A stretch of 64,000 nucleotides of DNA, taken from NCBI GenBank assembly GCA_030066985.1, contig JASJAN010000005.1:1-64000 (forward strand), written 5' to 3'. Positions 52,463 to 61,617 of the stretch are shown in pieces. Made by a program: the position numbers and the translations under genes. Below the pieces are notes generated by a model that saw only the letters and a program-made list of their open reading frames with translations, did not search any database and was not told where the DNA came from. Position 1 is the stretch's first letter. Each line of letters opens with the position of its first letter. The stretch is from Desulfobacterales bacterium. GTDB taxonomy: Bacteria > Desulfobacterota > Desulfobacteria > Desulfobacterales > JAHEIW01.

Positions 52463-52505
52463 TAAAAAAAACGGGGCGCAACCGAAAATCCGGTTCGCCC
52501 CGTTT
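52463..52505 (-). terminator. Terminator of the atpZ-I-B-E operon
   Basis: On the minus strand AAACGGGGCG-A-ACCG and CGGT-T-GCGCCCCGTTT form a long G/C-rich stem (one internal mismatch), followed by a run of T. It begins 29 bp after the atpE stop. Confidence 0.85.
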
Positions 52506-52533
52506 GGGGGTAAAAAATGGAAAAAGGAATCGA

Positions 52534-52821
52534 CTAGCCGCCTTGCGCAAACAATGCGGCAATCGATGCTGCCTGCGGATGGGCAAAGATCAGGATCAAT
52601 GCAACAACCAGTGCGTAAATACACAACGATTCGATCAGCGCCAAGCCGATAATCATGGTAACGGTTACCTTACCCGAGGACTCTGGATTACGCGCGATAC
52701 CTTCAACTGCAGACCGCAGACCGATACCCTGGGCAATACCACAGCCAAATGCCGCGATGGCGATTCCAAATCCAGCTGCTGTAACGCAGGCAATAAAAAA
52801 CTCTAATGCTTTAGCTTCCAT
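52534..52821 (-). CDS. atpE: ATP synthase subunit c
   Basis: A 95-residue hairpin protein of the rotor ring. Helix 1 has the glycine-rich [16 protein letters not shown], the polar loop is ARNPES, and the ion-binding carboxylate is Glu64 in [13 protein letters not shown]. Gln31 in helix 1 and Ser65 next to the glutamate occupy positions that bind Na+ in sodium-driven rings, and Tyr69 is also kept, but the threonine of the strict Na+ motif is Leu here. A short C-terminal extension follows helix 2. A strong AAGGAGG precedes the ATG. It is the last gene of the Fo cluster, before a strong terminator. Confidence 0.96.
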   Translation of the reverse strand: MEAKALEFFIACVTAAGFGIAIAAFGCGIAQGIGLRSAVEGIARNPESSGKVTVTMIIGLALIESLCIYALVVALILIFAHPQAASIAALFAQGG

Positions 52822-52889
52822 ACGATCGTCTACCTCCTTTTCTGAATATATTGTTGGGCTTCTTCTGTTATCCCATTAACAGCAAATTT

Positions 52890-53579
52890 TTAGTGGGCGT
52901 GTTCCATGGCTCCCGAAAAATAAATAATGGACAGCAGCAGGAATACGAAAGCCTGTAGCAATGCCACGAAAATGCCCAGCGCCATGATCGGCAAGGGCGC
53001 AAAAAATGCACCGGCCAACAAAAATAAAATGCCCAGCACCAGTTCATGGCCGGTGATGTTGCCAAAAAGACGAATCGACAATGACAGAATCCGTGCAAAA
53101 TGGCCAATGAGTTCAATGATGAATATTAACGGTGCCAGCCACCAGACTGGCCCCAAGAAATGTTTGATATACTTGGCGCCATGAAATTTGATGCCGATCA
53201 CATGTGTAAAAACAACCACTGTCAGCGCACATGACAATGTGGTGTTAATGCTTGCGGTTGGCGGATAAAAGCCGGGAATTAGACCCAATAAATTGCAGGT
53301 GGCAATGTAGAGAAATACTGTGGCGATAAGCGGAAAAAACGGACGCCCTTCTTCGCCGGTAATTTCGACCATAAACTCTTCTATTCCCGAAATAAGGATC
53401 TCAAACACATTTTGCGCTCCGGACGGAATCATGTCTATTTTACGTACCGCCAAGAAGGCTAAGACAATCAGTATGATCATCACAAACCAGGAGTAAATCA
53501 CCCAGGGATAAGCATGGGCAAAATGCCCAAATCCGATCAACTCAAAAAATTTAACAATCAACAAATAGGGATGTTCCAT
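52890..53579 (-). CDS. atpB: ATP synthase subunit a
   Basis: A 229-residue membrane stator subunit. The essential arginine is in LSLSIRLFGNITGHELVLG, and the earlier block NLLGLIPGFYPPTASINTTLS is typical. It forms the ion half-channels next to the c ring. GGAGG lies 10 nt before ATG 53579. It follows atpI by 2 nt. No F1 genes are in the window; these are usually at a separate locus in deltaproteobacteria. Confidence 0.96.
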   Translation of the reverse strand: MEHPYLLIVKFFELIGFGHFAHAYPWVIYSWFVMIILIVLAFLAVRKIDMIPSGAQNVFEILISGIEEFMVEITGEEGRPFFPLIATVFLYIATCNLLGLIPGFYPPTASINTTLSCALTVVVFTHVIGIKFHGAKYIKHFLGPVWWLAPLIFIIELIGHFARILSLSIRLFGNITGHELVLGILFLLAGAFFAPLPIMALGIFVALLQAFVFLLLSIIYFSGAMEHAH

Positions 53580-53581
53580 CC

Positions 53582-53968
53582 TTAGACAGCCTCCTTAAAT
53601 AGAAGTTTCTTAACTTCACATATGGTTGCTAGAATAATACTGAAAACGACAATCGAAAGACCGATAACCAACCCAACAGGATGTACAATGTGGCCGGCAA
53701 TCAACAGGAAGATGATAAAACCGCTGACCATGAATCGGAGATAGTATTTGGCCAGTACGACGTTATGAGAGGCGAGGTGGGGTGGTGTCAGCGCTTTTCT
53801 TAGTGTTTTGGCCAACAAATGGAAATTGATGGTGACCAGCAGGCCGCCAAAAAGAATACCAAAGGCAACGCCCCGTGAAAACATCGCGAAGCCGGCAATG
53901 CTGGCTACCGCGAACAATATCCAATTGGCTCGGGTGACAAAATGAATGATGCGTTGCTGAATATCCAA
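53582..53968 (-). CDS. atpI: ATP synthase subunit I-like membrane protein
   Basis: A 128-residue protein with about four transmembrane helices, matching the AtpI/ATP synthase I family that helps assemble the c ring. No ATG suits: the TTG at 53968 has AGGA 8 nt upstream and gives the normal length, whereas the frame's first ATG at 54088 would overlap atpZ by 88 nt and add a non-family leader. It lies between atpZ and atpB with 32 and 2 nt gaps. Confidence 0.85.
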   Translation of the reverse strand: MDIQQRIIHFVTRANWILFAVASIAGFAMFSRGVAFGILFGGLLVTINFHLLAKTLRKALTPPHLASHNVVLAKYYLRFMVSGFIIFLLIAGHIVHPVGLVIGLSIVVFSIILATICEVKKLLFKEAV

Positions 53969-54000
53969 AATGGTTTTCCTGTTATGTTGTCGACGGCCGA

Positions 54001-54219
54001 TTAGAATTTTCTTGATTTGCGAATAACAATCGCAATATTGCGAAAGCCTGCGATGATCCCAAGGACCAAAAAAATGAGGGTACACCACGGCGCAGTTTCA
54101 AATCGGCGATCCAGATAAATCCCCACAGCTAGACCGATAAAAATGGCAAGGGCAACTGAAAATCCCAGACTGCTGTAATACGACAGCTCCCTTAGCATCC
54201 GTTTTGTTTCTTTTTTCAT
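54001..54219 (-). CDS. atpZ: AtpZ-like small membrane protein
   Basis: A 72-residue protein with two hydrophobic helices separated by a short basic/acidic turn (IYLDRRFETAPW). GLAVGIYLDRRFETAP and LGIIAGFRNI are hallmarks of the AtpZ/AtpI family (magnesium or calcium transport has been proposed). The start is ATG 54219; the in-frame TTG at 54228 is less likely. It is the first gene of the Fo cluster and has a promoter candidate about 60 bp upstream. Confidence 0.85.
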   Translation of the reverse strand: MKKETKRMLRELSYYSSLGFSVALAIFIGLAVGIYLDRRFETAPWCTLIFLVLGIIAGFRNIAIVIRKSRKF

Positions 54220-54281
54220 GGAAATCAAGCAGCTTCCATCCGGGCAGGAAGGTTGCCGCCAAACACATATGAAGATTGAGC

Positions 54282-54309
54282 AACTAACATAGGATCACGC
54301 CCAAGTCAA
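54282..54309 (-). promoter_or_regulatory. Candidate promoter of the atp cluster
   Basis: On the minus strand TTGACT (54304-54309), 16 nt, TTAGTT (54282-54287), in the 231-bp gap before atpZ. Confidence 0.35.
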
Positions 54310-54450
54310 CGTTAATTTTGCTCTAATTTATTATAAAATATGGATGAAATGGTAGAAACCGCTTACCGCATTATCACCACAAAAGACCACATATGGCTAC
54401 CCCTCTTATCCACTGTTGGGCCGCAGATGGGTTTTCTGCCGGGCCCCAAT

Positions 54451-55257
54451 TTAAATGTTGAGATCACGGGTATCGAAAACGGGACCATCTTTACAGGCGT
54501 GCAAAAATCGATCGGGGCTCCTTCGGCTATGCACGGCACATCCCAAACATGCCCCCATGCCACAAGCCATCATGGTTTCAATCGAAACCTGGCAGTCAAT
54601 GTGGTGTCTTTTTGCAATTCCAGCAACACAGGCCAGCATCTCCATAGGGCCGCAGGCAAAGATCATATCCGCAGGATTTTTCGCTACTGCCGCATCCAGC
54701 GGGTCTGTGACCAGACAATGATCGCCGGAGCTTCCGTCATCGGTGGTCACATGGACCGGCAAACCGATGGCCGAAAATTCCGACAGACATAAGACATCTG
54801 CTTTGCTTCGACCGCCGATATAAACCTCGACTGATGCTGGTTTGGTCTTTGATTTGCTCAGTGTTTGGGCCAAAAATACCATCGGGGCCACACCGATACC
54901 CCCAGCCACAATTTTGGCACTTGCCATCTGCGCCGGAATTTCAAATCCTTTACCCAAAGGCCCGGTAAGGCTTAACAGATCCCCGGGCTGCTGCAGCGAA
55001 AGCGCCTGAGTGCCTTTTCCGACCACCTTATAGAGCAGTTCCAGCGCTTCAACCAAACCTTTATTTTTGATGAGTTGATGAATCGAAAACGGACGCGGCA
55101 AAAGCGGGTCATTCTGCTCTCCAGTGCGAACCATGACAAATTGACCGGGAACCGCATCAGCATAATTTCGCTGGCAGCTTAAACGGATTCGATGAATCCC
55201 ATTGCCCAGAGCAACGTTGGACTGCACCTCAACGGTTTGATATCTCATCAAGATCAT
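54451..55257 (-). CDS. pyrK: Dihydroorotate dehydrogenase electron-transfer subunit PyrK
   Basis: A 268-residue FAD and [2Fe-2S] protein. The FAD-binding domain has RPFSIHQ, the NAD-binding part has IVAGGIGVAPMVFLA and IFACGPMEM, and the iron-sulfur cluster cysteines are in MMACGMGACLGCAVHS plus a later HAC. It passes electrons from the PyrD flavin to NAD+. The usual partner pyrD is not in the window: the sequence downstream of PyrK is the atp promoter region. The start is ATG 55257. Confidence 0.92.
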   Translation of the reverse strand: MILMRYQTVEVQSNVALGNGIHRIRLSCQRNYADAVPGQFVMVRTGEQNDPLLPRPFSIHQLIKNKGLVEALELLYKVVGKGTQALSLQQPGDLLSLTGPLGKGFEIPAQMASAKIVAGGIGVAPMVFLAQTLSKSKTKPASVEVYIGGRSKADVLCLSEFSAIGLPVHVTTDDGSSGDHCLVTDPLDAAVAKNPADMIFACGPMEMLACVAGIAKRHHIDCQVSIETMMACGMGACLGCAVHSRRSPDRFLHACKDGPVFDTRDLNI

Positions 55258-55368
55258 ATTGAAACTCTTTCAAATAAAATTTTGGTTGTCACCCAACAGG
55301 TATTAATCCCAACTCCTCTCAAGCGACCCCTTTGATTTGAGCTTTCGAAGTCAGGCAGATGATAGGGT

Positions 55369-56223
55369 CTACGGCATCCGTTTGGACGCGTTGTGTCCAT
55401 TGCCAGAAGATGACGGTTGCAAACCGATAACCGAAGCAAATCGCCCCGTCTGCCCTTCTGCACGGTAGGAGAAAAAAAGGGCTGTGTTGCACCGTGTACA
55501 GATGTTGCTGATTTCAATGTTTTCCAGCGAAATTCCCGCATCAGCCAATTGATCGCGACTGATAGCCCAGAAATCAAAATGATTATTGGCCCGTTTGTAT
55601 GACCACAACATCTTCGGAATCTCCTTGCGATAATGAACAAATTCAGCGCAACAGGGGCCCAATGAGGGCCCGATTCCGGCAAAAAGATGCCTCGGATCGC
55701 TATGAAAGGTTTCTTGCATTGCCGCCACCGTTTGTCCGGCAATATTGCGAATACTTCCGCGCCAGCCCGAATGGATGTTGGCCACGACCTTTCGGGTCGC
55801 ATCATACAATAAAATGGATTGGCAATCTGCCAGCTGAACCATCAAAAATTTTCCGGTGGTCGCGGTCACCAAAGCGTCACCGGTTCCCAAAAGACCATCA
55901 CCGGCAGCGCATCCATCAGATTGATCCGGATCCAAAATGAGCACTTGATCGCTGTGGACCTGCTCTGCGGTGATTAGAACATTGCCGCCGATTGCGCGTG
56001 CGATGGCCTGGCGGTTATGCTTTATATGCGTATCTGCATCCCCCAGTCCGGCACTGACATTTAAACTATCAAAAGGGGCGGGACTGCATCCAAAATGGCG
56101 CGTGAAGACGCCATGCCGGAGATCAGAAAATTGCGCCAGGTTTTCAAATTGGTAAAATGATGCCCCATTGTTATGATTTAAAATCACAAATCCGTCTCCA
56201 TTTTCAATCAGCAACCAGCTCAC
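55369..56223 (-). CDS. pgeF: Peptidoglycan editing factor PgeF / YfiH-type multicopper-like nucleoside phosphorylase
   Basis: A 284-residue protein of the DUF152/YfiH family. The copper/zinc histidines and cysteine are in AEQVHSDQV, LADCQS, NIHSGWRGS and GPSLGPCCAEF. Members have purine nucleoside phosphorylase and adenosine deaminase activities and, in E. coli, prevent wrong peptidoglycan precursors. The first codon is a GTG at 56223 without a visible Shine-Dalgarno sequence, so the start is uncertain. It is 111 bp upstream of pyrK on the same strand. The C-terminal tail is rich in Ser/Asn/Gly. Confidence 0.88.
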   Translation of the reverse strand: MSWLLIENGDGFVILNHNNGASFYQFENLAQFSDLRHGVFTRHFGCSPAPFDSLNVSAGLGDADTHIKHNRQAIARAIGGNVLITAEQVHSDQVLILDPDQSDGCAAGDGLLGTGDALVTATTGKFLMVQLADCQSILLYDATRKVVANIHSGWRGSIRNIAGQTVAAMQETFHSDPRHLFAGIGPSLGPCCAEFVHYRKEIPKMLWSYKRANNHFDFWAISRDQLADAGISLENIEISNICTRCNTALFFSYRAEGQTGRFASVIGLQPSSSGNGHNASKRMP

Positions 56224-56441
56224 AGAATTGTGCCGTTCACGTTATCGGAGTTGAACCGCAAATGGTTTAACAACTGTGGCACAATGGGCACTTGAAAATC
56301 CCTGCCGTTTTTTCACCCTTGATAGCGGGCACCAGGGATTCCTATTTACGGCAGGCCGGAAATCAGGCTTTGCCGTCTGCGGGCCAGCAGTTCAGCATAA
56401 AGGGTGTCGCTGTGGGGCCCATTAAAAAAATCGATTGGCGG

Positions 56442-56927
56442 TTAACAAAAACGGTTAACGATTTTCTCAATAATGGTGCTGGTTGACACATCCTTAACCA
56501 ACGGCACCCGCACCACACGGCCGCCTCTGGCTTTGACAATATCGGCACCGATGATCTCATCTGCGTCCCAGTCCGCACCTTTGACGAGTATATTCGGCTG
56601 AAGCAGTTGAATTAAGCTAAGTGGATCGGGATCGTCAAAATAAGTGATATAATTTACAACTGTCAGGCTAGCCAGGATTTCCGCTCTATGTTCCTGTGCA
56701 ATGATTGGCCGTTGATGCCCTTTAATTGATTTGACGGATCGATCTGAATTTAGCCCCACCACAAGCAGGTCGCCCGCGTTGCGCGCAGCGGTCAGATAGC
56801 GGACATGACCGACATGCAAAATATCAAAACACCCGTTGGTAAAAACCACCTTTTTGCCGGTTTTTTGGAAACCTTCCAGTATGTCGGCCAACGGCCCAGC
56901 TTCCATTATTTTTGATTGGCTGCCCAT
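56442..56927 (-). CDS. rfaE2: D-glycero-beta-D-manno-heptose 1-phosphate adenylyltransferase
   Basis: A 161-residue nucleotidyltransferase with the VFTNGCFDILHVGHVRYL motif (HxGH) and ILVKGADWDADEIIGA, diagnostic of the C-terminal domain of HldE/RfaE. It makes ADP-heptose for the LPS core. Here it is a stand-alone domain; the kinase half is not adjacent. It supports the presence of a heptose-containing LPS. The start is ATG 56927; a GTG at 56930 is also possible. Confidence 0.93.
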   Translation of the reverse strand: MGSQSKIMEAGPLADILEGFQKTGKKVVFTNGCFDILHVGHVRYLTAARNAGDLLVVGLNSDRSVKSIKGHQRPIIAQEHRAEILASLTVVNYITYFDDPDPLSLIQLLQPNILVKGADWDADEIIGADIVKARGGRVVRVPLVKDVSTSTIIEKIVNRFC

Positions 56928-57025
56928 CACGGGTCTGAAGTCCTTTTTTAGCTATTTTTCTGTCAAACAAACAATGGCATGCCAAATATTCATAACGCCC
57001 AATTGATATTAAATCAATTGGGAAT

Positions 57026-57883
57026 CTAAACGGCGCGCGCCAGTGTTAGGACATCGACGTTTTCAGCACCTGATTGCAACAGCAAACGGGCGCATTCATT
57101 GACGGTGGCTCCGGTGGTATAAACATCATCGACCAACAATACTGTCTTGCCTGCTATGATCTCTGACCGCTGCACACTAAAGGCGCCCTCGATGTTTTCC
57201 TTACGCTCAGAGCGGCCGAGTCCGGTTTGGGGTACAGTTTTCTTATTTCTCAGCAACACATCCGTTCGCAGGCGTTTGCACAAATCGGCCGATATTTTTA
57301 CGGTTGACATCTTTTGCCATTGATCGAGCATCAAATGCGCTTGATTGAAGCCGCGGCGCCGGAATTTTTGGTGATGCAGGGGTACCGGCAAAATGAGATC
57401 GATGGATTCAGGGTGCCAATACCGCAAAAAAGTGTACAGCAACAAAGCGCCAAAAGGCCCTGCCAGCTGTGTCTTGCCGGTATATTTGAATCGCTGAATC
57501 ATCACCATCGATTGCGCGTCATAGGCGATGGCCGCCCGCGCCATCCGAAATTTATGAGGCTGCATCATACAGTCGCTGCAAAAGGCGTTGTCGGCTTGCG
57601 GCTGATTGAACATCATCCCACAATGCTTGCAAAAAGGTTCGGAAATGGCCGCTACTGCATTCAGGCAGCTCTGGCAACAGAGTGCCGTCAGCCATCGCTG
57701 CGCATAGAACAGCACATCCCGCTGTTGGGAAATTGCGGACTCGCTTACGGGATCAGTCGCCGCGGATTGGAAAAGGTGGCCGCACATTAGACATTTTGGC
57801 GGAAAGATCGCATCCAGGAAAATATTCTTTATGGATGTCAACCAATGCGGTGCTGCCGTTTTAGCGCTAGAATTTTGTTGCAC
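57026..57883 (-). CDS. ComF family phosphoribosyltransferase-like protein
   Basis: A 285-residue protein. Two zinc-binding cysteine pairs (PPKCLMCGHLF and FCKHCGMMFN, with FCSDCM) precede the PRPP-type site VLLVDDVYTTGATVNECA. ComF proteins are linked to DNA uptake and amidophosphoribosyltransferase-like activity. GTG 57883 is chosen because AGGAG lies 11 nt upstream and it avoids a long overlap with rlmB; the in-frame ATG at 57988 would overlap rlmB by 71 bp. Confidence 0.88.
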   Translation of the reverse strand: MQQNSSAKTAAPHWLTSIKNIFLDAIFPPKCLMCGHLFQSAATDPVSESAISQQRDVLFYAQRWLTALCCQSCLNAVAAISEPFCKHCGMMFNQPQADNAFCSDCMMQPHKFRMARAAIAYDAQSMVMIQRFKYTGKTQLAGPFGALLLYTFLRYWHPESIDLILPVPLHHQKFRRRGFNQAHLMLDQWQKMSTVKISADLCKRLRTDVLLRNKKTVPQTGLGRSERKENIEGAFSVQRSEIIAGKTVLLVDDVYTTGATVNECARLLLQSGAENVDVLTLARAV

Positions 57884-57917
57884 GCTCGCAAGTTCTCCTG
57901 CACGGTTTGGCCAACCA

Positions 57918-58670
57918 TTATGAATGTTGATCAACCCAGCGCTGTCGGTAAGATTCATACATGGCGATGGCCCCGGCCACCGAAGCATTCAACGAACCGA
58001 TAGTTGTGCGCTGGGGAATGGAAATCAGAAAGTCGCATTTCTTTCTCACCAAAGATCTCAAGCCTCTTTCCTCACCACCGATCACAAGTCCGAGCGCCCC
58101 TGTCATTGGAGCGCTAAAGAGCGATTGCGTGGCGCTTGGGTCCAGTCCCACAATCCACACATCGCGTTCTTTGAGGGATTCTATACAACGCACCACATTA
58201 TTCACCTGAGCCACCTGCATGTGCTCCAGGGCGCCACTGGAAATTTTGCATACCGCTGGTGATGGATACGCAGAGCGATCCTTCGGAATAATAACGCCAT
58301 CAACACCGACACAAAGCGCTGTTCGAATAATAGCGCCCAAATTATGCGGGTCTAAAATATGGTCCAACAATAGCAAAAATGGTGGATGCCCGGTTGATAT
58401 AGCAGATTTAAGGATTTCAGCGACCTCGACCAGCGGATACGGTTTTACGCTGGCCGCAACGCCCTGATGAGAGGCATTTCCAGCTAAGGTTTGCAGTTTG
58501 GGCAGGCTGAGCTTTTTTATGGGGAGTTTTTTGCGTTCGGCCAACAACCGAACATGTTCAATGCGCTTATTCGCGGTTTTCTCGGCAATAAAAATTTCGT
58601 GAAAAGTGCGGCGGCCCGCTTTCAATGCCTCACAAACCGGATGGAAACCATAAAGAATTTCTTCCTTCAC
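57918..58670 (-). CDS. rlmB: 23S rRNA (guanosine-2'-O-)-methyltransferase RlmB/TrmH family
   Basis: A 250-residue SpoU-class methyltransferase. An N-terminal substrate-binding domain is followed by the knotted SAM domain with LLDHILDPHNLGAIIRTA, the glycine-rich LGLVIGGEERGLRSLV and SIPQRTTIGSLNASVAGAIAM. It methylates a ribose in 23S rRNA. The start is GTG 58670 with AAAGGA upstream at good spacing. It lies just before comF. Confidence 0.9.
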   Translation of the reverse strand: MKEEILYGFHPVCEALKAGRRTFHEIFIAEKTANKRIEHVRLLAERKKLPIKKLSLPKLQTLAGNASHQGVAASVKPYPLVEVAEILKSAISTGHPPFLLLLDHILDPHNLGAIIRTALCVGVDGVIIPKDRSAYPSPAVCKISSGALEHMQVAQVNNVVRCIESLKERDVWIVGLDPSATQSLFSAPMTGALGLVIGGEERGLRSLVRKKCDFLISIPQRTTIGSLNASVAGAIAMYESYRQRWVDQHS

Positions 58671-58776
58671 ATCAGCAACTGTCCTTTGAGCACGTAATAA
58701 TCCTCAGCGTTAAGAAGAATCAGGCCTGTATCCCGGCGCCTTGTCATCGGGTTACCTGAAGAAAAATGAGGTGGCC

Positions 58777-59349
58777 CTAAACCGGCTTACGATAGATTTC
58801 TATGACGGATATCAAATCTTCAAGGGCCACTGAAAGCTGTTCATTTACGATGACATGGTGGTACATGTCTTGCTGGGCCATTTCGTTTTCAGCCTGCCCC
58901 ATGCGGACTGCAATCGTTTCCACACTGTCGGTTCCCCTCTTTTCTAAACGCTGCCGCAGCACCTCCAACGATGGCGGCCGGATAAAAATGGCGACACATT
59001 GGCTGTAACGTTCAAGCAGCTGGCGGGTTCCCTGCACATCCAGATCTAGCAGAATATCTTTTCCAGCACGCAGGCCTTCATCGATAAAATCTGCCGAAGT
59101 CCCATAATAATTGTCGTAAACCAAAGCCCATTCAGCCCAGCGACCCGTATCGATGCGATGTTTGAATTCTTCCCGATCGATGAAATGATAGTCAATACCT
59201 TCTTGTTCACTCTTACGGGGATGCCGCGATGTATACGACACCGAATAACGCATATCTGGGAATTGTTTGTGCACCTGCCGACAAAGAGTTGTCTTACCGG
59301 TACCGGATGGCGCTGAAATGATAAACAGATGCGGCGATGGTGAAGGCAT
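58777..59349 (-). CDS. gmk: Guanylate kinase
   Basis: A 190-residue kinase with P-loop SAPSGTGKTTLC, the GMP-binding block YTSRHPRKSEQEGIDYHF and the LLDLDVQGTRQL strand. It converts GMP to GDP. It belongs to the common run yicC-remA-gmk. Confidence 0.95.
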   Translation of the reverse strand: MPSPSPHLFIISAPSGTGKTTLCRQVHKQFPDMRYSVSYTSRHPRKSEQEGIDYHFIDREEFKHRIDTGRWAEWALVYDNYYGTSADFIDEGLRAGKDILLDLDVQGTRQLLERYSQCVAIFIRPPSLEVLRQRLEKRGTDSVETIAVRMGQAENEMAQQDMYHHVIVNEQLSVALEDLISVIEIYRKPV

Positions 59350-59498
59350 ATAAGCGGATATCCCCCGACTTTAAATGGTGTGTATCGGTATTAAGACGCG
59401 CTGTTCAAGGATTTTATGTTGAGTGACCCCAAAACAGCTATTGTTGGCACACGCGGGTCTGGCTATCTGCCCTGTTTTTTGTGAATGGTTGCCAAGCG

Positions 59499-59753
59499 TC
59501 ACACAAGCTCTTTGAGCGTCGCGTAGCGTTGAGATACGGTTTCTGCTTGAATTGCTGACAGAACAACATGATTGCTGTCCATAACAATTATGGAACGCGT
59601 TCTGCGACCATGCGTGGCGTCAATCAGACGCTTTTCTTCTTTGGCCTCATCTTTGAGGCGTTTCATGGGGGCGGAATTGGGCGATACGATCGCAACGACG
59701 CGATCTGCGACCACCGAACTGCCAAACCCAATGTTTAATAACGTCTGGTCCAT
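59499..59753 (-). CDS. remA: RemA-like (DUF370) DNA-binding protein
   Basis: An 84-residue protein starting [20 protein letters not shown] with the later [20 protein letters not shown], the RemA/DUF370 pattern. In Bacillus RemA activates matrix genes; in proteobacteria the function is unproven. Strong GGAGG before ATG 59753 decides the start over the longer frame. It is between yicC and gmk. Confidence 0.92.
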   Translation of the reverse strand: MDQTLLNIGFGSSVVADRVVAIVSPNSAPMKRLKDEAKEEKRLIDATHGRRTRSIIVMDSNHVVLSAIQAETVSQRYATLKELV

Positions 59754-59902
59754 GTTACCTCCAGGTTTAATCCAGCCGATCAAGAAAAATCAAGAGCGGT
59801 CTTCACATTTTCTGAAGCGCTGACGCGCTGATAAAACGAAAAAAATAAAACAATCTATCGCGCAGGTTTAATTTGAGGCTATTGGCTTACCATTGCCCGA
59901 AG

Positions 59903-60784
59903 TTATTCTATGTTCTGTATTTGCTCTCTGATTTTTTCAAGCTCCGATTTAACATCAATAATTAAATGGGAGATGGCGGCATTGCCGATCTTGGAACCCA
60001 TGGTATTAAACTCTCGATTAAGCTCCTGCAGCAAAAAATTTAATTTCCGACCCGCAGGCTCCTGGGCCTGCAGAATTTGATCGAATTGGCTCATGTGACT
60101 GGCTGCTCGGGTCAGTTCTTCGGAAATATCGCTTCGATCGGCTAAAATGGCAGCTTCCTGAGCAATCCGTGCTGGATCGAGTTCAACAATGTCTTGCGTT
60201 AAAGCCGAAATTCGCTCTTTGAGTCTTTGCTGATACTGCCCAAAAAGATTTTCAGAGCCTTTCTTGATGCGCTTTAGACAATCATTGATAAAAATAAGTC
60301 GTTGTTTAAGATCGGCTTCAATAAAATCACCTTCTTTGCACCGCATGGCCTCAAGATCATCAAGCGCCGGGACAATGCACGCTTTGACCACTGGCCAAAT
60401 TATTTCGTCGTCTTGCAGTTTTTCAACCGGCTTAATGATACCGCCCGCATTGAGCAATGTGTCCAATGTTATATCATTTTTTAACTCAAATTTACTTTTT
60501 AATTCCTCAAAAATGGCCATTAAAGCATCGGCTCTGGCGTCATCAATTTCAAGGGCAGTGGCTTCCGTTGTGTGATCCTCGATATGTAGCCGCATCTCAA
60601 GTCTCCCGCGGGCGATGCGGGCGGTAATCAGATCTTTAATTTTATCCTCCAGCAATTGGTAAGGTGGCGGAACCCTTAGAAAGATATCGAGGTGCCGGCT
60701 GTTGTAAGATCGGATTTCAACCGTTGCTGATAAATCGTCATTTGTCTTTTCAACTGTGGCAAAAGCGGTCATACTTTTAATCAT
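59903..60784 (-). CDS. yicC: YicC family endoribonuclease-like protein
   Basis: A 293-residue protein with the N-terminal IKSMTAFATVE and NSRHLDIFLRVP blocks, the middle RGRLEMRL and the C-terminal GRKLNFLLQELNREFNTMGSK, all diagnostic of the YicC family (a stress-linked RNase in E. coli). It begins the yicC-remA-gmk run. Confidence 0.93.
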   Translation of the reverse strand: MIKSMTAFATVEKTNDDLSATVEIRSYNSRHLDIFLRVPPPYQLLEDKIKDLITARIARGRLEMRLHIEDHTTEATALEIDDARADALMAIFEELKSKFELKNDITLDTLLNAGGIIKPVEKLQDDEIIWPVVKACIVPALDDLEAMRCKEGDFIEADLKQRLIFINDCLKRIKKGSENLFGQYQQRLKERISALTQDIVELDPARIAQEAAILADRSDISEELTRAASHMSQFDQILQAQEPAGRKLNFLLQELNREFNTMGSKIGNAAISHLIIDVKSELEKIREQIQNIE

Positions 60785-60920
60785 AATGATTGCCTATCTC
60801 CGTTGCTTTTAAAAACGGGTTGTCGGCTGTTTTACTAAAACTGCAAACTTTGTCAAGGCAACCAACCGGGATGCACGTGAAACCGATAGAAGTTATGCAA
60901 CCGATTGAAATTGCAAAATT

Positions 60921-61451
60921 TCAGACATTGGCGCGTCGATCCCATAAATACTTGTTGCGAACCTTTTCAAGAAAATTGAGCATGTTGCTTGCGACATAAT
61001 CCGGATAGGTCCATGGCAGCCGCTGAAAGCGACCCTTTTGAAAGATAAGGGTTAAATCTGCATAAACACCGTCACCAATGTATATGCGATGACTAAAATT
61101 CTTGCCGGATGCCAATACAAGTCTTTCGGACAGCATATAACCCGGATCAATATTAACACGACGTTGCCCGTCATGTGAATAGGCTAGCTCAATTTGGTGG
61201 GTCGCTATTTTTATGCTGACCAGGTCCTGCTGTTGAATCAGTGACGCAAATGAATATACCCGTCTGTGTAAAGGAGATCCCATTTCAGACTCGTAGTATC
61301 GGGTACAATTGAACGACATCCAGGGACTGACCAAATCGATTTGACCAAATTGAGATTTGAATTCCGGTATCAGCTTTTCACTAACTTTAAGTTCGCCCGT
61401 AAAAATTCCGATGATCAATTTTGCCGGCTGGGGCAATTGCAGTACACTCAT
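60921..61451 (-). CDS. DUF4416 family protein
   Basis: A 176-residue soluble protein with an unusual conserved pattern: KLIIGIFTGE near the N-terminus, then TRYYESEMG, NIDPGYMLSERLVLAS and a final WTYPDYVASNMLNFL. This is the DUF4416 layout, seen mainly in deltaproteobacteria and relatives. Function unknown. It precedes the UPF0434 and Lpt genes on the opposite end of the same strand run but is separated by a 166-bp gap with a palindrome. Confidence 0.85.
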   Translation of the reverse strand: MSVLQLPQPAKLIIGIFTGELKVSEKLIPEFKSQFGQIDLVSPWMSFNCTRYYESEMGSPLHRRVYSFASLIQQQDLVSIKIATHQIELAYSHDGQRRVNIDPGYMLSERLVLASGKNFSHRIYIGDGVYADLTLIFQKGRFQRLPWTYPDYVASNMLNFLEKVRNKYLWDRRANV

Positions 61452-61467
61452 CTTTTCACAGATATTC

Positions 61468-61546
61468 GTTATCGGTTATTCGTTATTCGCAACAACTGTA
61501 TCAATCGGACAAATGGCTCAAATTCGAATAACGAATAACAAATAAC
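61468..61546. repeat. Palindromic repeat of GTTATTCG words
   Basis: Left arm (61468-61489, ending TTATTCGTTATTCG) and right arm (61525-61546, CGAATAACGAATAAC onward) are inverted over 22 bp with one mismatch and about 35 nt between. Confidence 0.75.
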
Positions 61547-61617
61547 AATTAACCGTCGGCATTTGTTTGCACAAATGCCTCAACGGCTTGCACAATTCGT
61601 CCAAAACAATACCAGTG

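Noticed and set aside
52299-52586. N-terminal extension of the HDOD protein
   Set aside because: The internal ATG at 52298 has AGGAGA upstream, and the extension overlaps the atpE terminator.
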